Origin: Chloroflexota bacterium
Lineage (GTDB): Bacteria > Chloroflexota > Limnocylindria > QHBO01
Length of the DNA: 7,935 nt
Reading direction: 5' to 3'
Assembly: GCA_013694795.1 (NCBI GenBank)
Contig: JACDBS010000086.1
Coordinates: forward strand, 1-7,935
Shown here: one piece after another, positions 1 through 5,708 of the stretch
Numbering within the stretch: the first letter of the stretch is position 1
Layout: every line of letters begins with the position of its first letter
The notes under the pieces: generated by a model
Database searches by the model: none
The model's input: only the letters and a program-made list of their open reading frames with translations
Told to the model about the DNA's origin: nothing
Program-made: the position numbers and the translations under genes

Positions 1-302
1 GCGAGCGCGGAGCGACGTCCCTCGAACGCGACCGAAATGGCGATGTGCGTGGTGGCGGGCGGAAGAAGAAAGGCGGCCGCGTCCTCGAGCAGGTTGATAG
101 GGGGAATGACGCTCGGATCGGTGCTGATGCGCTGCACGATGATCGCCACGCACCACGTCACCAGCAGGAAGCACAGGAAACTGAAGGCGGGAGCGCCGGC
201 CGAGCGACGAGCGCGCGTCAGCACCAGCAGGCCCAGCCACGTGGCCAGGATGGCGGTGACGCCATGTGCGACGACTTCGAGCAGCTCGGACAGCTCGTTC
301 AC
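1..302 (-). CDS. Multi-pass membrane protein, N-terminal part (possible sensor input domain); runs off the window
   Basis: Reading the minus strand from a GTG at 302 gives 100 codons without a stop, open at the window edge. The product starts MNELSELLEVVAHGVTAILA and has strongly hydrophobic stretches at about residues 11-29 and 41-58, and a third at about 70-92, separated by short basic loops such as TRARRSAG. This pattern resembles the 7TM-type input region found at the N-terminus of some sensor histidine kinases and related regulators, but no kinase domain lies in the window, so that role is inference. The GTG is preceded by AAAAGGG almost without spacing. The frame is also open upstream to a GTG at 452, inside the divergent gene, so the true start could be earlier. 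A TANNNT box (TATCGT, 329-334) lies upstream on this strand. It is divergent from the secreted protein gene at 431. Confidence 0.5.
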   Translation of the reverse strand, partial: MNELSELLEVVAHGVTAILATWLGLLVLTRARRSAGAPAFSFLCFLLVTWCVAIIVQRISTDPSVIPPINLLEDAAAFLLPPATTHIAISVAFEGRRSAL

Positions 303-412
303 CCCTTTTCGCGCAGGGCAGCGTCGGAACGATACGCCCGCGCGCACGCAGCCGGCAACCCCGAAGGACCAGAAGGACGCCAGGTGCAATTGCGTCCTCG
401 GGTCCGCAGGCG

Positions 413-418
413 TAGGGT
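413..418 (+). promoter_or_regulatory. Candidate -10 box (TAGGGT) for the secreted-protein gene
   Basis: TAGGGT fits the TANNNT pattern and ends 12 nt before the ATG at 431. There is no Shine-Dalgarno sequence in front of this ATG, so a very short leader is plausible. It sits in the 128-bp gap between two divergent genes. No clear -35 was found. Confidence 0.3.
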
Positions 419-430
419 CTCCATTACCCG

Positions 431-1393
431 ATGCAGCCCGCTCTCCGTCCACAGGCTCCGCGACGCCGCGTCCTCGTTCTGACGCTCGGCGTCTTCGCGC
501 TGCTCGCCTCCGCGGCGCCGGTCGGCGCAGTCGAGCCCATCGACTCGAGCGACCCCGTTCCGGTTTTTCGCCGCAGGCCGCCGCCCGAGCCGACGGAGGC
601 GCCCACGCCGAGCCCAACGCCCACGCCCAGCGTGGCGCGGGCTCTCGACCCGAGCGCGCCGGGGTATGACGTCTCCTGGCCGCAATGCGGCGATCCGCTG
701 CCGGAGGCGATCTCATTCGCCATCGTGGGCGTGAACGGTGGGCGCGTGTACAGCCCCAACCCATGCCTCGGCATTGGCGAGGATGACAGCCAGCTCGAAT
801 GGGCCGGTCCGCAGGCCGATCTATACCTCAACACCGGCAATCCCGGCCCCGACAGGTCCGGCTACTGGCCACTCGGCCAGGCCGCGCAGCTTGAGTGCGA
901 CACCGCGGCAAGTCCCGGCGCCGATACCGCCGATTGCGCCTACCTGTATGGCTGGAACGCGGCCGCTGACTCGTATCGGATTGCGCTCGAGGCATTCATC
1001 GGGCTCGGGTGGGCTGAGCCGGATGCCGATCGCGTGCCCGGCGAGCGCACGTGGTGGCTTGACGTCGAGGTGGCCAATACCTGGCGCCTGGACTGGTCTC
1101 TGAACGTGGCCATGCTCCAGGGCGCGGTGGATTACCTTGAGTCGATGGAGGTCAGCGAGGTTGGCTTCTACTCCACCCCCCTGCTGTGGTGGCAGGTGAC
1201 CGGAGGAACCGATGCCTTCGCCGACTACCCAGCCTGGCACGGGGGGGCTTCTGACCAGGCCGAGGCCGATGAATGGTGCGTCGCCGATTCCTTCACGGGC
1301 GGCGAGCTCCGCATCGTCCAGTGGATCGAGAACGGGCTCGACCACAACTACCGCTGCCCACCGGCGCCGGACTCCCTCAGCGCATCCCACTAG
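431..1393 (+). CDS. Secreted GH25-like / DUF1906-like domain protein
   Basis: This 320-residue protein has a signal peptide at about residues 1-33: an Arg-rich start (APRRR), a hydrophobic core (VLVLTLGVFALLASAAP) and a likely cut after VGA. A Pro/Thr-rich linker follows at 49-67. From residue 78 there is one domain beginning GYDVSWPQCG and continuing with FAIVGVNGG and DLYLNTGNPG, a pattern of TIM-barrel proteins near GH25 lysozymes. D80 and the D-x-E pair D211/E213 (WWLDVEV) sit where GH25 enzymes carry their acidic catalytic residues. Six cysteines (86, 112, 156, 169, 283, 309) suggest disulfides in an exported protein. Muramidase or other glycan hydrolysis is inference; many relatives are uncharacterised. 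The ATG at 431 is the only start that keeps the signal peptide. It is followed after 11 bp by a second exported protein, so the two probably share a transcript. Confidence 0.75.
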   Translation: MQPALRPQAPRRRVLVLTLGVFALLASAAPVGAVEPIDSSDPVPVFRRRPPPEPTEAPTPSPTPTPSVARALDPSAPGYDVSWPQCGDPLPEAISFAIVGVNGGRVYSPNPCLGIGEDDSQLEWAGPQADLYLNTGNPGPDRSGYWPLGQAAQLECDTAASPGADTADCAYLYGWNAAADSYRIALEAFIGLGWAEPDADRVPGERTWWLDVEVANTWRLDWSLNVAMLQGAVDYLESMEVSEVGFYSTPLLWWQVTGGTDAFADYPAWHGGASDQAEADEWCVADSFTGGELRIVQWIENGLDHNYRCPPAPDSLSASH

Positions 1394-1404
1394 CTCGCAG
1401 GCGG

Positions 1405-2170
1405 ATGCGTGTAGTCGCAAATGCATCGGTCCTGGCCTTGGCCGTCGCCATGGCCAGCCTGTTGGCGCCGATGGACCTCCGCGCCGCGAATGAGCTGAGG
1501 AATGGAACGGTGGCCCCGACCGAGGGAACGACGGCGACCAGCTTCACATTCAGCGTTTGACTACACCGGCAGTAATCCCGTACCGCCGGAGGTCTACGCC
1601 GAGGTCGCCGGCAGGCGATTGGATATGTCGCCACTGGACCTCTACCTACCTGGTGTGACCATCACCTATGCAGCCACGACCACCCTGGCGGCAGGAACAT
1701 GGCAGGTCACCTTCCGCGCCGATCATGCGCCCGGTCCGAGTGATAGCCTCGATGGACCGACGGTCACCGTACGGGATGACGCGCCCACTCCACCGCCCAC
1801 CGCGAGCCCGACGCCAGCATCCACGCCGACGCCGCGACCAACCCCGACGCCGCGACCAACCCCGACAGCGACGCTGACGCGCGCACCAACTCCGACGCCC
1901 ACTTCCTCGCCCGCCCCGACGCCAGGGGAGACTCCCGGAGGCGGTGTCTTCTCGCCCACCCCGACGCCCACCGAAGAGCCGTCGGAATCGACGACGCCAG
2001 AACCGGACATCGAGCCGACCAATGGTGAGCGGATAGGGTTCGTGCCGCTGCTGATGCTCTTCATCGGCGGCAGCATGGCAGGGTCCGGCGCGGCCCTCCT
2101 CGGTGTGCATTGGCTGAGTCGCCGTGACCGCGTCAGCCGTCGACCGCCGGTTCAACGCTCGCGTCCCTGA
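1405..2170 (+). pseudogene. Membrane-anchored surface protein with Ig-like domain and Pro/Thr stalk, broken by a +1 frameshift
   Basis: The ATG at 1405 opens a signal peptide (VLALAVAMASLLAP, cut near residue 28), then a domain beginning NELRNGTVAPTEGTTATSF. This frame stops at 1558-1560 after FTFSV. The same domain continues directly in another frame from 1559 with DYTGSNPVPPEVYAEVAG and runs to 2170. Removing one T from the TTT at 1556-1558 restores one protein of about 255 residues. Next come a beta-rich stretch (TWQVTFRADHAPG), a Pro/Thr stalk at about 1780-2000, and a C-terminal transmembrane segment (VPLLMLFIGGSMAGSGAALL) with a basic tail. Signal peptide, Ig-like domain, stalk and anchor are typical of surface-exposed proteins in Gram-positive-like envelopes. 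There is no LPXTG motif. The rest of the second frame shows no decay, so a recent mutation, a sequencing error or frameshifting are all possible. Confidence 0.7.
1826..1861 (+). repeat. Two perfect 18-bp tandem units inside the Pro/Thr stalk
   Basis: The unit CCGACGCCGCGACCAACC occurs twice head to tail (1826-1843 and 1844-1861) and encodes the repeated PTPRPT pattern of the stalk. A degenerate third start follows. Such units allow slippage that changes stalk length. Confidence 0.8.
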
Positions 2171-3398
2171 TCGGATCGGACGCCGCATTCTCGCGGCGGG
2201 CCAGCAGCGCGAAGGGGATTGCCAACGCTTGGATGCCGGCGGCGGCCACGTACGAAGCCGGGTAGTCGAACAGGTCGGCGGTGCGGCCCAGCCCGGGCTG
2301 GATGACGACCCCGCCCGCCGATCCCATGAGCGAATCGAACGACAGGACGGTTGCTCGTTGCTCGGACGGGATCAGCGGGTTGATGAAGGCCCGGCGCATC
2401 GGCTCCACGACCGCGAGGACCATGCACCACACCGCCAGCAGCGCCAGGGCCACCACGAAGCTGTCGGTCAGGCCAACGAGGGTCAGCATGACCACGCTGA
2501 GGATGGCGCTGCCGATGACGACGTGGGTGCGACGGGCGAACAGCCGCCGGACCCACGGCACGAGCAGGCCACCAAGGATCTGGGCGCCGGCCACGACGGC
2601 GGCGGCAAGACCGGCGATGCTGTATGCGTTCGGGTCGCCGTACAGCTCCAGCAGGTACGGCTGGAAGGCGTAGAACGCGTAGAAGCCGACGCCAACGCTG
2701 AACGGCGCGGCAAGCATGAGCCAGCGCACGGGCCGATTGCGCAGCCCGCCGTCGATGGCGCCCTTGAGCACAACCCGCACCGCGGCAATCGGCGTCGCGC
2801 CGCGATCCGGGGTGAAGCCCAGGTCATGCATGAAGCGCCATGCGACCAGGAGCGTCACCCCGAGCATCGCGGCGCGCACGATGTACGGCACCCCGAGGTC
2901 GGTGAACTGCGCGATGACGCCTCCGCCGACCGAGCCCGCCAGCATCGCGAACCCGCCGACGACCTGCGCGCGACCGAAGACCGACTCGAGGTTGCCGGTG
3001 AAGCCGGTGGCGGCCAGCGCATCCACCAGCCATGCCTCGGTGGCGCCCGAGAAGAAGGTGAACCCCAGCCCAAGCATGACCGATGCGAGCGCCCAGCCCC
3101 AGAACGGCGCCTGGATGTTCCACATCAGCAGGTAGAGCAGCGTTGCCAGCAGCAGCGTCGCGGCTCCGAGCATGAATGAGAAGCGGCGACCGCGGGTGTC
3201 CGCCACGACGCCGGTCGGCACCTCGAACAGCACCTGGCCCACCGTGAAGAACGCGTTCGCCGCGAACGCCTCCGTGTTGCTCAGCCCGGCGTCGAGGAGG
3301 AAGAGCGTGTTGATGCCCCAGATGAACGACGCCGCCAGCGTGGTCAGCAGGGTGAGCAGCAGGTAGGTTCGCTGTACCACCCGGGCCGACTCCGTCAC
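2133..3398 (-). CDS. MFS transporter, 12 transmembrane segments
   Basis: This 421-residue protein has the usual length for a 12-TM major facilitator. Motif A is recognisable between TM2 and TM3 as GVVADTRGRRFSF. TM1 is near residues 12-33 (LLLTLLTTLAASFIWGINTLF). The two six-TM halves are joined by a cytoplasmic loop around residues 190-215 (HDLGFTPDRGATPIAA). Substrate cannot be told from sequence; a drug or metabolite exporter is the usual guess for this general type. The start is a GTG at 3398 with no Shine-Dalgarno; a TAGAGT box ends 6 nt upstream, which suggests a leaderless mRNA. The 3' end overlaps the last 38 bp of the convergent surface protein. A palindromic repeat begins 26 bp upstream of the start codon. 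Confidence 0.88.
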   Translation of the reverse strand: MTESARVVQRTYLLLTLLTTLAASFIWGINTLFLLDAGLSNTEAFAANAFFTVGQVLFEVPTGVVADTRGRRFSFMLGAATLLLATLLYLLMWNIQAPFWGWALASVMLGLGFTFFSGATEAWLVDALAATGFTGNLESVFGRAQVVGGFAMLAGSVGGGVIAQFTDLGVPYIVRAAMLGVTLLVAWRFMHDLGFTPDRGATPIAAVRVVLKGAIDGGLRNRPVRWLMLAAPFSVGVGFYAFYAFQPYLLELYGDPNAYSIAGLAAAVVAGAQILGGLLVPWVRRLFARRTHVVIGSAILSVVMLTLVGLTDSFVVALALLAVWCMVLAVVEPMRRAFINPLIPSEQRATVLSFDSLMGSAGGVVIQPGLGRTADLFDYPASYVAAAGIQALAIPFALLARRENAASDPIRDASVEPAVDG

Positions 3399-3404
3399 GG
3401 GTTG

Positions 3405-3410
3405 ACTCTA
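3405..3410 (-). promoter_or_regulatory. Candidate leaderless -10 box (TAGAGT) of the MFS gene
   Basis: On the minus strand TAGAGT is followed by 6 nt and then the GTG start. A -10 at that distance puts the transcription start at or next to the start codon. The -35 zone would fall on the outer arm of the repeat at 3425, so that repeat could influence this promoter; this last point is inference. Confidence 0.45.
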
Positions 3411-3424
3411 CCGGCTGGCGGCCG

Positions 3425-3553
3425 GTTGCACTCAATGCACCCATCTACCAAGCGGGACTCCGTCCTGACCGAATGTTGCGGCCCGGTGCAACTCCAGGTC
3501 GTGAATCGGCCCGACTGTCCCTGAAGGTCGTAGTTCGGTGCGCTCAACGCAAC
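3425..3553. repeat. Quasi-palindromic intergenic element, copy A
   Basis: This 129-bp element carries three dyads: GTTGC-N7-GCACC (3425-3441), GTTGC-N8-GCAAC (3475-3492) and GGTGC-N7-GCAAC (3537-3553). The central one extends outward to GACC-N4-GTTGC-N8-GCAAC-N4-GGTC (3467-3500), perfectly symmetric in its boxes. The first and last 28 nt are complementary at 18 of 28 positions. A second copy lies at 5140-5269 with the same ends, the same central box and nearly the same length. No ORF is shared by the copies. It could be a MITE-like insertion, a multi-site operator or a structured RNA; the sequence alone does not decide. Confidence 0.7.
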
Positions 3554-3873
3554 TGTCGGAGGAAGACACAACGTCCGGGCTCCCGGCCGAGACGATTCTG
3601 GTCAGGTAGTCACCCTGCGACTGATAGGCCCGCATTTGGGCTCCAGGACGGGTCGCCGGAGCGCAGTCCGAGCGTGGCCAACCGGCCCACGCCGGCCAAG
3701 GGCCACCGAAACTCGGCCTTGCAGTCACGCGGTGCATGCCTGACCTGAACCAGCGGCGCCGCTGCGGAGATACCAGTCGAGGAGTGCATGGATGACCAGC
3801 GATGCGCCGCCTGCATGCCGTCGGGGGAGATCACGGTGTTCGTCTTCGTGTCGGTGCACTCCTGTCGGTGTGT
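3554..3873. other. Intergenic stretch with no gene I can support
   Basis: All six frames here give only short ORFs with unconvincing composition. On the minus strand a short piece near 3740-3800 reads HALLDWYLRSG, which looks protein-like but has no start or continuation. The most likely reading is eroded sequence downstream of the PPOX remnant. Confidence 0.4.
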
Positions 3874-4008
3874 TCAGAAGGGCGCACGCTCGAAATCCAG
3901 AAGATCTCGGCCCGCTCGAGCAGCGCCGCGCGCGGTGCCAGGGCGTGGCGGCCGCCCGGGGAGGCTGAAGGCCGGGTCGAGCCCGGCGATCGGCTCTCGC
4001 TCGGTCAT
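3874..4008 (-). pseudogene. 5' remnant of a pyridoxamine 5'-phosphate oxidase-like (PPOX) gene
   Basis: The ATG at 4008 overlaps the DUF1801 stop as ATGA, the usual sign of translational coupling. The first frame reads MTEREPIAGLDPAFSLPG and stops after 44 codons. Shifting frame recovers AAATPWHRAR, and shifting again gives ALLERAEIFWISSVRP, ending near 3879. Joined, these match the opening of PPOX-fold flavin or F420-binding proteins, where a W..AR..L..AE.FWIST.RPDG pattern leads into the cofactor strand. Two one-base losses in GC runs, then abrupt loss of similarity after VRP, mean that only about 45 residues of a normally 130-200-residue protein remain. The family assignment is from memory of the pattern; the double frameshift and the truncation are seen directly. 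Confidence 0.6.
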
Positions 4009-4355
4009 GTGGCCGCCTCAGTCTCGGCGATCCTCCGCTGGACCAGCTTCTTCACCAGCTCTGCCGGCAGCGGCTGGTCAATGGGGAAGCGGACGGTGCC
4101 CTTCGATGTGTCGTACCCGCGGAGCTCGTCTGCGAGCGCCTCCATCACCGCCGGGCTCATGACGTACAGCGCGCAATGATTCCTCGCCGCGCCGTACGAC
4201 ACGAGCGGCCTCTTGAGCTTGAAGCCGGGCACGCCGTAGCTGATCGTCTCGGTCGCATCGGGCGCCACGGCCCTGATCGTCTTGCGCAGGATCTCCAGCG
4301 TCGCCCGCGCGTTCTCAGGGAGCTTCGCGAGATAGGCATCCACTTCTGCGGTCAT
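4005..4355 (-). CDS. DUF1801 (YdhG-like) domain protein
   Basis: This intact 116-residue protein starts MTAEVDAYLAKLPENARATL and contains the family landmarks: LRKTIRAVAPDATETISYGVPGF, then a basic LKRPLVSYGAARNHCALYVM strand, then KGTVRFPIDQPLPAELVKKL near the C-terminus. Length fits the single-domain family, which has a frataxin-like fold; the Bacillus subtilis member has been linked to iron delivery, but most are uncharacterised and no iron ligand can be assigned here. A good Shine-Dalgarno (GGAG, 4361-4364) stands before the ATG at 4355, unlike the leaderless-looking genes nearby. It overlaps remnants on both sides by ATGA: an FAD oxidase 3' end upstream and a PPOX 5' end downstream. It is the only whole gene left of what was probably a three-gene operon. 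Confidence 0.85.
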   Translation of the reverse strand: MTAEVDAYLAKLPENARATLEILRKTIRAVAPDATETISYGVPGFKLKRPLVSYGAARNHCALYVMSPAVMEALADELRGYDTSKGTVRFPIDQPLPAELVKKLVQRRIAETEAAT

Positions 4356-4497
4356 GAGGTCTCCTCTGCACCCGACGGCGTGATGTTCCGATTGAGCCGG
4401 AACAGGTTGGTCGGGCGTATCGACGCTTGATCTCGACCAGCCGATCCCAGCTCCTGTGGTGTGTCTCGGACCATGAGACGGCGTCGCGAGCCGGATT
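4352..4497 (-). pseudogene. 3' remnant of a berberine-bridge-type FAD-dependent oxidase
   Basis: The frame ending at 4352 (TGA overlapping the DUF1801 ATG) reads PTNLFRLNRNITPSGAEETS. One frame over, just upstream, the strand reads SWDRLVEIKRRY, up to 4417. Adding one base near 4411-4417 joins them into RLVEIKRRY-(D)-PTNLFRLNRNI, the very conserved end of FAD-linked oxidases with a BBE domain, where YDP.N.FR.NQNI is the terminal motif. An in-frame stop (4498-4500) ends the similarity upstream, so about 40 residues of a normally 450-residue enzyme survive. The missing body is not elsewhere in the window. The remnant touches the divergent STAS sequence, so the breakpoint lies near 4500-4518. 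Confidence 0.65.
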
Positions 4498-4518
4498 TCA
4501 TCGGCTCCGGCTCAAACG

Positions 4519-4836
4519 ATGAATTTCGCGCGTCGCATCGGTCTGACAAACGAGGGCCCCGAAGGGAGATCTGCCGTCAAGACCGTGATCATCGGCGCGC
4601 CGAGGGCGACCGCCGATATCGTGGAGCTGGGCAACCACATCCGTCTGCTGCCCGAAGCGCGCTCTGCCGACCCTGTCGTCTGTGATGTGGGCGAGCTCAC
4701 CGATGTGGACTGCGGGACGGTCGATGCCCTGGCGCGGCTCCAGCTCACTGCCCAGCGCCTCGGCCGTGGGGTCTGCCTGCGTCGGATCTCTCCCGAGCTC
4801 CATGACCTGCTTCTGCTGGCGGGCCTGTCCGATCGC
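4519..4836 (+). pseudogene. STAS-domain protein, probably truncated at its C-terminus
   Basis: From the ATG at 4519 (an alternative GTG lies at 4585, after a GGGAG) the product contains TVIIGAPRATADIVELGNHI, VVCDVGELTDVDCGTVDALA and RLQLTAQRLGRGVCLRRIS, ending PELHDLLLLAGLSD at residue 105. This is the STAS fold of anti-sigma-factor antagonist-like proteins: a beta strand ending in a conserved D, the loop, then helix and strand. The loop reads DVDCGTV and lacks the phosphorylatable serine of SpoIIAA-type members, so a phosphoswitch is unlikely. After residue 105 the frame continues to 5253, but as Arg-rich nonsense, because it reads an MFS fragment out of frame. A gene caller would report a 244-residue chimera; only the first ~105 residues look real. 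A nearly full-length STAS protein missing a few C-terminal residues is possible. Confidence 0.65.
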
Positions 4837-5119
4837 GCGCGACACGCTGGGCGGTGCCGTGGCCGTTGCGCAGGAGCTGCCCGACCGGCTGGGCGCGGCA
4901 TTGCTCGAGGTTGCGCATGCTGCCTTCATCGACGGCATGCGGGTCACCTCGGCCATCGCCGCCGTCATGGCCGTTGGAGTGGCGGTCATGGCCGTGCTCA
5001 TGCTCCGTTCGCACGACGTCCCACCGTCGGAAGCGGAGGCCGAGGCCCATCCGCACGAGGCGGCCTCGGAGAACGTGGCGCACACCGCGCCCACCCGGCT
5101 GGAGGGAGCGACCGACTGA
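4835..5119 (+). pseudogene. C-terminal remnant of an MFS (DHA2-like) efflux transporter
   Basis: In frame +2 relative to position 1, and out of frame with the STAS sequence, the strand reads ARDTLGGAVAVAQELPD, then AALLEVAHAAFIDGMRV, a transmembrane helix (SAIAAVMAVGVAVMAVLML, about 4946-5004) and an acidic His-rich tail ending at the TGA at 5117-5119. This is the usual end of 14-TM DHA2-type drug exporters: a short periplasmic helix, the AF.DGM motif, the last TM helix and a variable tail. There is no start codon or earlier TM segment in this frame; similarity begins at 4835-4841, where the STAS similarity ends. The piece is about 94 residues of a protein normally near 500. It has no internal stop, so the break may be recent. 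Confidence 0.65.
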
Positions 5120-5139
5120 TCGGCCCGCGGGGGTCGGGA

Positions 5140-5269
5140 GTTGCACCCAGCGCACCCATCTACGAAGTTGGCGCCCAGTGGCGACGCGGGGAGGCTCAGA
5201 AGGTGCGGTTCCGTGCAACATTTGGTCGTCCCAGGCAGCTGCTTCGTACTTAGGTGCGCTGAACGCAAC
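5140..5269. repeat. Quasi-palindromic intergenic element, copy B
   Basis: This 130-bp relative of the element at 3425-3553 has dyads at 5140-5156 (GTTGC-N7-GCACC), 5202-5219 (GGTGC-N8-GCAAC) and 5253-5269 (GGTGC-N7-GCAAC). Its outer 28 nt (5140-5167 and 5242-5269) are complementary at 22 of 28 positions, more than in copy A. The spacing between dyad centres is about 62 then 51 bp, against 51 then 62 in copy A, so the two may be in opposite orientation, although the outer left arm (CCCATCTAC) matches best in direct orientation. It starts 20 bp after the MFS remnant stop. No target-site duplication is visible at either copy. Confidence 0.7.
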
Positions 5270-5408
5270 AACCCGTTCATCACCCTTGCGATCTGCCGAA
5301 CCTGGAGACCGGGTCCTTCCGCCGCTCGATGGTGGAGAACATGTGTCGTCGATCGCTCATGATCAAGCGCACGACCTCGCATACTGGCCTCTCACCGTAC
5401 GTCCACCC

Positions 5409-5416
5409 AAGGAGGT
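5409..5416 (+). promoter_or_regulatory. Full-length Shine-Dalgarno (AAGGAGGT)
   Basis: A complete anti-16S complement lies 5 nt before the ATG at 5422. It fixes that start over other in-frame ATGs upstream. Most neighbours have no such site, so this small gene is probably strongly translated. Confidence 0.85.
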
Positions 5417-5421
5417 CGCCC

Positions 5422-5586
5422 ATGAGTCTCAATGCGCGTTCGATTTTGCTCATCGTTGCCGTCATCTGCTTCGTGCTCGCCGCCGTCGGGGTCGGACTGG
5501 GCTCCATCAGCCTCGTGGCCCTTGGCTTGGCCGCCTTCGCAGGCGCATTCCTCCTGGGCGACGGAGGCATCAAGCTGCGTTCCTGA
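5422..5586 (+). CDS. Small two-helix membrane protein (54 residues)
   Basis: The protein is MSLNARSILLIVAVICFVLA followed by AVGVGLGSISLVALGLAAFA and a short end, GAFLLGDGGIKLRS. Two hydrophobic helices (about residues 7-23 and 26-44) are separated only by a Gly-rich turn (GVGLGSIS), giving a hairpin with both ends probably cytoplasmic. It has no recognised catalytic motif and I do not know its function. Proteins of this shape are common as unnamed small membrane proteins in high-GC bacteria. The start is set by a perfect Shine-Dalgarno. It is flanked by the palindromic element on the left (no gene seen in 5270-5408) and an MFS fragment on the right, so it stands alone and intact among remnants. 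It was probably the target of selection there; that is inference. Confidence 0.75.
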   Translation: MSLNARSILLIVAVICFVLAAVGVGLGSISLVALGLAAFAGAFLLGDGGIKLRS

Positions 5587-5627
5587 TCTGAGATAGAGTT
5601 CGGAGGCCCCGGCAACGCCCGAGCAGG

Positions 5628-5708
5628 CGGCGCAAGCTGTTCCAGCATGTGGGCGGAACCCTCGGTCTCGCCATCGCCGGCACGATTTTCGGATCGACGC
5701 ATCTCTCA
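5628..5708 (+). pseudogene. Internal fragment of an MFS (DHA2-like) transporter
   Basis: One frame reads RRKLFQ, then HVGGTLGLAIAGTIFGS and THLS. The Q.VGG.LGLAI.GT.F.S pattern is a well-known helix near the C-terminal end of 14-TM DHA2 exporters. There is no start, no upstream TM helix and no continuation: after 5708 the frame turns into unrelated sequence. In an intact transporter this helix comes before the part found at 4835-5119, yet here it lies 500 bp after it, so the order is reversed or two different genes contributed. The assignment rests on about 20 residues and is tentative. Confidence 0.4.

Noticed and set aside
303..452. N-terminal extension of the first minus-strand gene to a GTG at 452
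   Set aside because: The frame is open and has a hydrophobic piece (LASFWSFGVAG), but it would overlap the start of the divergent gene; GC-rich DNA often stays open by chance. Noted as an alternative only.
299..685. Minus-strand 128-codon ORF ending at the start of the first gene
   Set aside because: Arg-rich product overlapping the signal-peptide region of the plus-strand secreted protein; no protein-like pattern.
2124..3179. Long plus-strand ORF of 351 codons opposite the MFS gene
   Set aside because: Its composition is rich in Arg, His, Asp and Gln with no fold-like pattern; it is the antisense shadow of a clear 12-TM protein.
3425..5269. Repeats A and B as ends of a composite transposon
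   Set aside because: No transposase between them and no target-site duplications at either copy.
4498..5382. Minus-strand ORF of 294 codons covering the STAS and MFS remnants
   Set aside because: Low-complexity Ser/Ala/Arg product opposite recognisable STAS and MFS sequence; it also runs through repeat B. It is a shadow.
5280..5385. Minus-strand frame containing RRHMFSTIERRKDPVSRFGRS next to repeat B
   Set aside because: Short, without a defended start and partly opposite the leader of the small membrane protein; could be another remnant but cannot be supported.
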